A DNA stretch of 7,340 nucleotides from contig JANYKP010000144.1 in the NCBI GenBank assembly GCA_025358195.1, forward strand, positions 1 to 7,340. The letters run 5' to 3'. Below the pieces are notes generated by a model. The model did not search any database. It saw nothing but the letters and a program-made list of their open reading frames with translations, and was not told the origin of the DNA. The position numbers were made by a program, and so were the translations under genes. Within the stretch, counting starts at the first letter, position 1; each line of letters begins with the position of its first letter. This stretch comes from Cyclobacteriaceae bacterium (lineage in GTDB: Bacteria; Bacteroidota; Bacteroidia; Cytophagales; Cyclobacteriaceae). Positions 1 to 4,659 of this stretch are shown one piece after another.

Positions 1-84
1 TGTTTTTTGTATTCGGCTCCGGAGGAGCAACCTGTTTGTAGCAAAAAGCACATCCCCTATGTTTCAGCCCCAGCGGGGCTACCT
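1..84. repeat. Two-hairpin intergenic repeat, copy 1
   Basis: This unit holds two small hairpins. The first has the stem GCTCC/GGAGC around the loop GGA (16-28). The second has the stem AGCCCC/GGGGCT around the loop AGC (66-80). Each hairpin is followed by (A/T)ACCT, which in most copies reads ACCTGTT. The unit recurs almost unchanged at 233-315, with one substitution and one single-base deletion, and its first 39 bases recur at 171-209. No reading frame with protein character is present. Repeats of this look are common between genes in Bacteroidota; the link to a Y1 (REP-type) transposase is inference. Confidence 0.85.
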
Positions 85-93
85 AAGAAATAG

Positions 94-130
94 TCGCTGG
101 TCGGTAATCAGCGATTGGTAATCGGTGCGA
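94..130. repeat. GGTAATC heptamer-repeat remnant
   Basis: Two copies of GGTAATC (103-109 and 117-123) sit exactly two heptamer lengths apart, with a diverged heptamer between them and another after (124-130). The 5' part can fold as TCGCTG (94-99) pairing with CAGCGA (109-114). The same heptamer builds the larger repeats at 2742-2829 and 4572-4656, so this is probably a decayed member of that family. The reverse-orientation core TTACCGAT also appears at 163-170 and 225-232. Confidence 0.6.
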
Positions 131-136
131 TCTGTC

Positions 137-260
137 AACCTGTTTGTGGTATGTACAATTGCTTACCGATTGTTTTTTGTATTCGGCTCCGGAGGAGCAA
201 CCTGTTTGTGGTGTCGACAATTGCTTACCGATTGTTTTTTGTATTTGGCTCCGGAGGAGC
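137..260. repeat. 62-bp tandem duplication with hairpin
   Basis: Two head-to-tail copies of a 62-base unit (137-198 and 199-260) differ at only four positions. The third repeat of the period starts at 261 but diverges after about a dozen bases into the copy at 233-315. Each copy ends with the GCTCC-GGA-GGAGC hairpin (186-198 and 248-260) and contains the TTACCGAT core of the heptamer family. The high identity suggests a recent slippage or duplication event in a non-coding array. Confidence 0.85.
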
Positions 261-315
261 AACCTGTTTGTAGCAAAAGCACATCCCCTATGTTTCAGCC
301 CCAGCGGGGCTACCT
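233..315. repeat. Two-hairpin intergenic repeat, copy 2
   Basis: This is a near-identical direct copy of bases 1-84, with C to T at the fourteenth base and one A missing from the A run. It carries both hairpins, GCTCC-GGA-GGAGC (248-260) and AGCCCC-AGC-GGGGCT (297-311), and ends in TACCTGTT. It overlaps the end of the 62-bp tandem array. The gene-free stretch 1-344 consists almost entirely of this repeat material. Confidence 0.85.
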
Positions 316-344
316 GTTCATTCGGTCTGGTCTAAAACATTTTT

Positions 345-677
345 TCAATATCTCAATATATCATTGATGGTTTTTATCGCGCCCTCAAGCTCGGATGACT
401 CAATGTCGCCGGACTTTTCTACCAGCCGGTCCTTTGAAACAGAACGGATATGAAAGATCAGCATTTCAGATTCGCTCTTCAAGCAATTTTTTTTGGATGG
501 TTTTAGCACGGGGTTGCCTTTGTAGTTTTTGATTTTGGATGTCAGTGGCACAACAATAACAACAGGAAGATGTTGATTGAGCAGATTGCCACTCAGGATC
601 ACCACCGGGCGGAACCCCGCCTGTTCACTTCCTTTGGCAGGGTTCAGGTTGGCAAACCAGATTTCTCCCTGCCTCAT
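345..677 (-). CDS. mazF: MazF/PemK-family toxin (endoribonuclease)
   Basis: A 110-residue protein of the usual size for a MazF/PemK/Kid-type toxin, an SH3-like-barrel endoribonuclease that cleaves mRNA when not held by its antitoxin. Visible family motifs are the N-terminal GEIWFANLNPAKGSEQ (4-19), FRPVVIL with the conserved Arg23, and VPLTSK with Thr46, the positions corresponding to the catalytic Arg/Thr pair of characterised MazF proteins. HIRSVSKDRL (76-85) matches the family segment that usually begins with Gln, here His. The ATG overlaps the antitoxin stop as ATGA, indicating translational coupling. The toxin appears intact. The cleavage sequence cannot be read from the protein. The 3' end abuts the repeat array, and I see no clear terminator. 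Confidence 0.92.
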   Translation of the reverse strand: MRQGEIWFANLNPAKGSEQAGFRPVVILSGNLLNQHLPVVIVVPLTSKIKNYKGNPVLKPSKKNCLKSESEMLIFHIRSVSKDRLVEKSGDIESSELEGAIKTINDILRY

Positions 678-907
678 TCCCCCAATTGTTTCAGGTAATT
701 TTCCATGCCTTCTTCGGCTAGCAACAGCAGGTCTTTGTCAGCAGCTGCCTGCTGATACGATTTGATGTACTCTGCCTTATCCAGGTGCTCCAGGTAAAGG
801 CGCAGAGCCTTTTCGATAAGCTTGTTTTTGGGCATGGCCAGCTTACTGGCTTTCTCCGAGAGCGACCGGAGAAGATCATCGGGCAAGGTACTGGTAAATG
901 CAGACAT
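674..907 (-). CDS. Ribbon-helix-helix antitoxin of the MazF-type toxin
   Basis: A 77-residue protein. Residues about 3-9 fit the DNA-contacting beta ribbon, with the opening TSTLPDDLL. Residues about 10-23 and 26-42 fit the two helices, with the turn MPKNK and IEKALRLYLE in the second. The C-terminal part is acidic and helical (AEEGMENYLKQLGE), which in such antitoxins wraps the toxin. Known relatives neutralise the toxin and repress their own promoter. The gene lies directly upstream of the toxin gene and overlaps it by 4 bp. The start at 907 places the ribbon at the very N terminus, as expected. A palindrome pair 38-59 bp upstream is a candidate operator. The family could equally be called CopG-like or MazE-like. 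Confidence 0.9.
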   Translation of the reverse strand: MSAFTSTLPDDLLRSLSEKASKLAMPKNKLIEKALRLYLEHLDKAEYIKSYQQAAADKDLLLLAEEGMENYLKQLGE

Positions 908-944
908 GGCTTTTCTGGTAAAATTTGAGGTATTCTTATGAATT

Positions 945-984
945 AAACGTTTGCAATATACGTATAATTTATAAGTATTTCCAA
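945..984 (-). promoter_or_regulatory. Candidate promoter and operator of the toxin-antitoxin operon
   Basis: Two perfect palindromes with the same ACGT core lie side by side: AAACGTTT (945-952) and TATACGTATA (957-966), with centres 13 bp apart. On the minus strand TTGG (981-984) and TATATTG (954-960) are separated by 20 bases. This resembles the Bacteroidota promoter pattern TTTG-N19-21-TAnnTTTG, with a mismatch in each box. The larger palindrome would overlap the -7 box, which fits autorepression by a ribbon-helix-helix antitoxin. The palindromes are seen directly; promoter and operator function are inferred. Confidence 0.4.
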
Positions 985-1000
985 CTCAACTCCTCAAATT

Positions 1001-1028
1001 CCCAATTCTCAACTCCCAATTCTCAACG
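1001..1028. repeat. 14-bp tandem repeat overlapping the moeB stop
   Basis: Two tandem copies of a 14-base unit, CCCAATTCTCAACT (1001-1014) and a copy differing in the last base (1015-1028). The preceding bases 981-1000 are of similar low-complexity composition. The repeat supplies the last codons (LRIGS) and the TGA stop of the MoeB-like gene. This suggests that repeat material has replaced or extended the original 3' end of the gene. Confidence 0.7.
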
Positions 1029-2175
1029 CCCCATCCACCTCTTCCCTCCACTTCATCAAGCCGCCTTTCATGTTCAATAAATTGTTGAAGCCATGATGTT
1101 GTTGTAGTTGACGGATGGCCTGGGCGCTTCGTTGTCCACTTTTGCAAAGCATGACCACGGTGGTTTCTTTTTCAATCAGGCCGGCATTTTTTTCGATGAT
1201 GCTTAACGGAATATTCACTCCTCCAATGTTGACCTTTTCATACTCAAAGGGTTCGCGCACGTCGATGATTTGTATTTTTGTCCCTTCTTCCAAAAGTCTT
1301 TTCACTTCTTTCGCACTGATTTCTTTCACATTCCTTTCACCGGAGGTATGCGCCGGGTTACAAAACGCTTCGTAATCGATCAGCGCGTGAATCGTGGGGT
1401 TGATCCCCGAGACAGGATTGTCCGGATTGGCTTTTAATTTTAAAAATCGTGCAGTAAAATCAAGACTGTCGAAAATCATCAACCGTCCACTCAGCGTTTT
1501 TCCGATCCCGGCCAGCACTTTAATTGTTTCATTTGCCTGCATCGAGCCGATGATACCCGGCAACACACCCAGCACACCTCCAACACTGCAAGAAGGAACC
1601 ATCTCGGGAGGAGGAGGTTCGGGAAAAAGGTCGCGGTAATTCGGTCCGCGCGAACCATCTTCCAGCAATTGATTGAAGACACTCACCTGTCCTTCAAATT
1701 GAAATATGGCGCCGTAGATCAATGGTTTTTTCAACAACACGCAGGCATCGTTCACTAAATAACGTGTGGGTAAATTATCCGACCCATCAATGATCACATC
1801 ATACCTCGAAAGAATTTCTATGGCATTGTCAGCATTCAAGACACATTGATGCGTTTCGATTTTTATATGTGGATTTAAATCGGCCAGACGTTCCTGAGCT
1901 TTGGTTGATTTAGGCAAACCTACATCGCCGGAGACGAACAGGATTTGACGATGCAAATTGCTTTCATCCACCAGGTCAAAATCCAAAATGCCGATGCGCC
2001 CTACTCCGGCAGCTGCCAAATAATACAATGCCGGAGACCCCAAACCCCCTGCGCCAATTACCAAAACGCTCCCCTGTTTTAGCTTTAGTTGGCCCTCCAG
2101 CTTCAGGTCGGGCAACAAAATCTGCCTGCTGTAACGCACTAATTCTTGCCGTGTAAGCATAAATTTTGCCCGCAT
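1009..2175 (-). CDS. moeB: MoeB/ThiF-type adenylyltransferase fused to a rhodanese domain
   Basis: A 388-residue E1-like enzyme. Residues about 7-250 form the MoeB/HesA/ThiF domain: nucleotide loop GAGGLG (41-46), arginine motif NLHRQ (73-77), IIDGSDN (128-134) with its conserved Asp residues, and VPSCSVGGVLGVLPG with Cys196. Residues about 283-385 form a rhodanese domain with the persulfide loop CKSGQRS and catalytic Cys344. Such fusions (also called MoeZ; MOCS3 in eukaryotes) adenylate the C-terminal glycine of MoaD-like proteins and transfer sulfur to it; ThiS or other small sulfur carriers are possible partners. The four zinc-ligand Cys positions of E. coli MoeB appear as Asn179, Asp182, Asn253 and Ser256, so a metal-free version is likely. 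The start could instead be Met6 (2160), which gives the usual N terminus MLTRQEL. The last residues come from a repeat. Confidence 0.93.
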   Translation of the reverse strand: MRAKFMLTRQELVRYSRQILLPDLKLEGQLKLKQGSVLVIGAGGLGSPALYYLAAAGVGRIGILDFDLVDESNLHRQILFVSGDVGLPKSTKAQERLADLNPHIKIETHQCVLNADNAIEILSRYDVIIDGSDNLPTRYLVNDACVLLKKPLIYGAIFQFEGQVSVFNQLLEDGSRGPNYRDLFPEPPPPEMVPSCSVGGVLGVLPGIIGSMQANETIKVLAGIGKTLSGRLMIFDSLDFTARFLKLKANPDNPVSGINPTIHALIDYEAFCNPAHTSGERNVKEISAKEVKRLLEEGTKIQIIDVREPFEYEKVNIGGVNIPLSIIEKNAGLIEKETTVVMLCKSGQRSAQAIRQLQQHHGFNNLLNMKGGLMKWREEVDGALRIGS

Positions 2176-2304
2176 GGGGGCTTAATTCATTAAAGTTACT
2201 GACAGAATTCGAAATCGTAATTTGTTTATTTGCCTGGCTTGATATTTAAAAACTGAATCCTTAATTTCAATTCGTCAATCCATTCCCACCAAAATTATTA
2301 TACC

Positions 2305-2736
2305 ATGATCAACATCACTGAAAAGCCCATCGATGTACAGAAAGTCATCGAAACGGCCTCCAGCTTAGGTGCAGGGGCCGTTAATGTTTTTATAGGTACT
2401 GTCCGTAACACGGCCCACAATAAAAACGTGGTATGGCTGGAGTATGAAGCCTATGAAAGTATGGCCGTGGCGGAGACCCGAAAGATCATCGATGAAGCGG
2501 CCCATCGCTGGCCCCTCATGGGTTGGGCCATAAGCCACCGGATTGGAACACTAAAACCTGGCGAAGTAGCAGTAGCTGTCGCAGTTTCCACAAAGCATCG
2601 CAAAGAATCATTTGAGGCTTGTCAATTCATCATCGACCGGATAAAGGAAAAAGTGCCACTCTTTAAGAAGGAGGTCTTTGAAGACGGGGAGGAATGGGTG
2701 GGAGCTCTCCCCGTCGCTACTTCCAACCTGAATTAA
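2305..2736 (+). CDS. moaE: MoaE, molybdopterin synthase catalytic (large) subunit
   Basis: A 143-residue cytoplasmic protein, close to the roughly 150 residues of E. coli MoaE. With thiocarboxylated MoaD it turns cyclic pyranopterin monophosphate into molybdopterin. Motifs seen are FIGTVRN (29-35), the HRKESFEA segment (98-105), and KEKVPLFKKEVFEDGEEWVG (114-133). The last contains Lys114 and Lys121, which fit the two active-site lysines (119 and 126) of E. coli MoaE. No moaD is present next to it, although the two are often adjacent in other bacteria. The gene is divergent from the MoeB-like gene across 128 bp and convergent with moaC across a repeat. No Shine-Dalgarno sequence precedes the ATG, as is normal for Bacteroidota. 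Confidence 0.96.
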   Translation: MINITEKPIDVQKVIETASSLGAGAVNVFIGTVRNTAHNKNVVWLEYEAYESMAVAETRKIIDEAAHRWPLMGWAISHRIGTLKPGEVAVAVAVSTKHRKESFEACQFIIDRIKEKVPLFKKEVFEDGEEWVGALPVATSNLN

Positions 2737-2741
2737 AAGCC

Positions 2742-2790
2742 GGTAATCGGTAATCGGTAATCGGTAATGGGTAATCGGTAATCGGTAAGT
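2742..2790. repeat. Heptamer tandem repeat (GGTAATC)7
   Basis: Seven consecutive 7-bp units in perfect register, beginning five bases after the moaE stop. Units 1-3, 5 and 6 are exactly GGTAATC, unit 4 is GGTAATG and unit 7 is GGTAAGT. The array leads directly into the hairpin at 2798-2829, which is built from the same sequence. It lies between convergent genes and has no coding character. Variation in copy number by slippage is likely. Confidence 0.93.
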
Positions 2791-2797
2791 TGGATAT

Positions 2798-2829
2798 GGT
2801 AATCGGTAGATTTTCCAAAAACGATTACC
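2798..2829. repeat. Hairpin of the GGTAATC family between moaE and moaC
   Basis: GGTAATCG (2798-2805) pairs perfectly with CGATTACC (2822-2829) around a 16-base loop. Bases 2798-2820 are a perfect 23-nt inverted copy of bases 4622-4644. The hairpin sits between the converging 3' ends of moaE and moaC, 12 bp beyond the moaC stop, so it could slow transcription from both sides. There is no strong T run, so calling it an intrinsic terminator would be speculative. Confidence 0.75.
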
Positions 2830-2841
2830 GACTCAACCACA

Positions 2842-3318
2842 TCATTTCCTTTTAAAGTCCTTCTTCCCTCCCGTTTTTTCCATCAACTTAATTTCTTCGA
2901 TCACGATATCATGCGAAAGCGCCTTGCACATATCATAGACCGTGAGTGCGGCAACGGAAACCGCCGTTAATGCTTCCATCTCCACACCTGTTCTTCCGTT
3001 GACAACGGCTAATGAATTGATGATCACCCTTTCTTTCTTTACAGCGATGGTAACCTGGCAGTCTTCCAGACCCAGCGGATGACAAAAAGGAATGAGCGAA
3101 GCCGTTTGCTTTGCTCCCATCACGCCGGCAATAATTGCCGTATGAAACACCGGGCCCTTTTTGGTAATCAGTTCCTTGTTCCGGATCTCACCGATTATCT
3201 TCTTTCCCAAATAAACGATCGCCTGTGCCCGGGCCATACGACGTGTTATTTTCTTTTCGGAAACGTCAACCATTTTAGGGTTCCCGGCTGCGTCAACATG
3301 ACTTAATGTGTCCTTCAT
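2842..3318 (-). CDS. moaC: MoaC, cyclic pyranopterin monophosphate synthase
   Basis: A 158-residue protein, near the 161 residues of E. coli MoaC. It converts the cyclised GTP intermediate made by MoaA into cyclic pyranopterin monophosphate, the second half of the first Moco step. Signature segments are MVDVSEKKITRRMARA (16-31), the active-site IPFCHPL (76-82), and GVEMEALTAVSVAALTVYDM (111-130) with Asp129 followed by Lys132. The C-terminal LMEKTGGK (145-152) contains Lys148. All expected conserved residues are present. A stop codon lies immediately before the ATG in frame, so the start is firm. The gene is divergent from moeA across 64 bp. A GGAGGAGG tract occurs on its sense strand, but 21 nt before the ATG, too far for an ordinary ribosome binding site. 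Confidence 0.97.
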   Translation of the reverse strand: MKDTLSHVDAAGNPKMVDVSEKKITRRMARAQAIVYLGKKIIGEIRNKELITKKGPVFHTAIIAGVMGAKQTASLIPFCHPLGLEDCQVTIAVKKERVIINSLAVVNGRTGVEMEALTAVSVAALTVYDMCKALSHDIVIEEIKLMEKTGGKKDFKRK

Positions 3319-3366
3319 TTATTTTTTGAATTATAGCGGCCTCCTCCAATTCTCATTATCTTGAAT

Positions 3367-3374
3367 CAAAAATA
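3367..3374 (-). promoter_or_regulatory. Candidate -7 box for moaC
   Basis: On the minus strand this reads TATTTTTG, a full match to the Bacteroidota -7 consensus TAnnTTTG, and it would give a leader of roughly 40 nt for moaC. No TTTG -33 box is visible at the expected spacing, which would fall inside the moeA start. The call rests on the -7 match alone. Confidence 0.3.
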
Positions 3375-3382
3375 ACCATTTC

Positions 3383-4573
3383 ATGGTCACTGTTGCGGAA
3401 GCCACTTCCATAATTCATCAGCATCTTTTCCTGCCTGGGAAGGAAAGGATAAAGCTGGAAACCACGGAAGGAAGAATTCTGGCCGAAACCATTAAAGCCG
3501 ATCGCGATTTTCCACCCTTTGACCGCGTGGCCATGGACGGGATCGCTGTTCCATTTAAGTCATTCCAGGAGGGCTGGCGCGACTTTAAAATTGAAAGTAT
3601 GCAAGCTGCGGGGCAACCACGGACAAGTTTGCGGGATCAGCAAAATTGCATTGAAGTAATGACCGGAGCTATGTTGCCCGTCGGTTGTGATACGGTCATC
3701 CGGTATGAAGATGTCTTCATCGTAAATAAGATTGCAAAAATAAAAATTGAATCGATCGAGAAAGGACAAAGCATTCACCCGCGCGCACATGACGCCAGGA
3801 AAGGTGATATCTTACTCAACCCAGGCAATCGCATCGCAGCTTCTGAAGTCGCCTTGCTGGCTACCGTGGGCAGAGCGGAAGCAGAAGTCCTCGCCTTTCC
3901 AACAACTGCCATTGTTTCAACCGGGAATGAACTGGTTGATATCCGTGACTTACCGCAACCCCACCAGATCAGAAAATCAAACAGTTATGTGTTACAGGCA
4001 GCGCTAACAACCATGGGCTGTCGTCCTGATCTCTATCATTTGCCAGACGACAGGAATGTTCTCGAAAAAGGACTCTCAAAAATCCTGGCTGACCACCAAC
4101 TTATAATTCTTAGCGGCGGCGTATCAAAAGGTAAACTTGACTTTATGCCTGCGGCGCTTGAATCGTTGGGTGTAAAGAAACTCTTTCACGAGGTAAGCCA
4201 ACGGCCGGGCAAGCCATTTTGGTTTGGCGCTGCCAGGAAGCAAGTGGTATTTGCCTTGCCGGGAAATCCGGTTTCAACCTTCCTGTGCTTCTATCGGTAC
4301 ATTAAACCGTGGCTGCTAAAAAGTATGGGTGCTGAAACTCCCGTTGCCTACGCCAGGTTGGGAATAGATTTTTCATTCATTCCACCACTCACCTATTTCC
4401 TGCAAGTCAAAATTAAAAACGAGAAGGGCTCGCTGATAGCATGGCCCGTGGAAGGCGGCGGCTCCGGTGATTTTGCCAACCTGAAAGACGTCGATGGATT
4501 TTTAGAGCTGCCGGCAGATCGCTATGACTTCAAGGAGGGGGAGGTTTTTCCGTATATTGGTTTCAGGGTGTGA
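3383..4573 (+). CDS. moeA: MoeA, molybdopterin molybdotransferase
   Basis: A 396-residue protein, compared with 411 in E. coli. It inserts molybdate into adenylylated molybdopterin, the last step of the basic molybdenum cofactor. Motifs in order are MDGIAV (51-56, Asp52, usually MDGYAV), TGAMLP (94-99), VIRYED (105-110), HDARKGD (136-142, Asp137, where GED is more usual than AHD), STGNEL (179-184, Glu183), IRKSNSYVLQ (196-205), SGGVSKGKLDF (244-254) and ALPGNPVS (291-298). Asp52, Asp137 and Glu183 match the acidic residues known to matter in E. coli MoeA (Asp59, Asp142, Glu188), so it should be active. The C-terminal beta-barrel domain is shorter than in E. coli. Its TGA overlaps the first bases of the palindromic repeat that follows. 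It is on the opposite strand to moaC. Confidence 0.96.
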   Translation: MVTVAEATSIIHQHLFLPGKERIKLETTEGRILAETIKADRDFPPFDRVAMDGIAVPFKSFQEGWRDFKIESMQAAGQPRTSLRDQQNCIEVMTGAMLPVGCDTVIRYEDVFIVNKIAKIKIESIEKGQSIHPRAHDARKGDILLNPGNRIAASEVALLATVGRAEAEVLAFPTTAIVSTGNELVDIRDLPQPHQIRKSNSYVLQAALTTMGCRPDLYHLPDDRNVLEKGLSKILADHQLIILSGGVSKGKLDFMPAALESLGVKKLFHEVSQRPGKPFWFGAARKQVVFALPGNPVSTFLCFYRYIKPWLLKSMGAETPVAYARLGIDFSFIPPLTYFLQVKIKNEKGSLIAWPVEGGGSGDFANLKDVDGFLELPADRYDFKEGEVFPYIGFRV

Positions 4574-4656
4574 GTTGGTGACCGGTAATCAAATGTAAGT
4601 GGTAAGTGGTAATCGGTATCGTTTTGGAAAATCTACCGATTACCGTTTACCAACTC
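4572..4656. repeat. Palindromic repeat of the GGTAATC family with terminal inverted repeats
   Basis: The element is bounded by GAGTTGGT (4572-4579) and its exact complement ACCAACTC (4649-4656). Inside, bases 4601-4618 pair with 4634-4651 as an 18-bp stem: eleven perfect pairs next to a 15-base loop, then two G-U pairs, then five more. Bases 4622-4644 are an inverted copy of 2798-2820. The element fills the whole gap between moeA and the permease gene, overlapping the moeA stop and ending 3 bp before the permease ATG. As RNA it could affect either moeA 3' processing or permease translation. The structure is seen directly; its role is unknown. Confidence 0.85.
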
Positions 4657-4659
4657 AAT

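Noticed and set aside
125..367. Open frames of 60-80 codons across the left repeat array
   Set aside because: The translations repeat themselves because they read the hairpin repeats (the same Leu/Phe-rich segment and GGATCLW-like segment recur). They have no family resemblance and no start context.
2742..2829. CRISPR-like array in the heptamer tract
   Set aside because: The 7-bp units are contiguous with no spacers, and no cas genes are present.
2798..2829. Strong bidirectional intrinsic terminator between moaE and moaC
   Set aside because: The 8-bp stem has a 16-base loop and no clear T run on either side. The sequence is better explained as a member of the repeat family.
3340..3347. GGAGGAGG on the minus strand as a moaC ribosome binding site
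   Set aside because: It lies 21 nt before the ATG, far beyond usual spacing, and an in-frame TAA directly precedes the ATG, so no alternative start fits it.
3357..3363. TATCTTG as the moeA -7 promoter box
   Set aside because: It lacks one T of TAnnTTTG, and the nearest TTTG (3325-3328) is 28 bp upstream rather than 19-21, so support is too weak to list.
4606..4659. GTG start giving the permease 18 extra N-terminal residues
   Set aside because: The extra residues are encoded wholly by the palindromic repeat. The ATG at 4660 leads directly into the first membrane segment and gives the family length.
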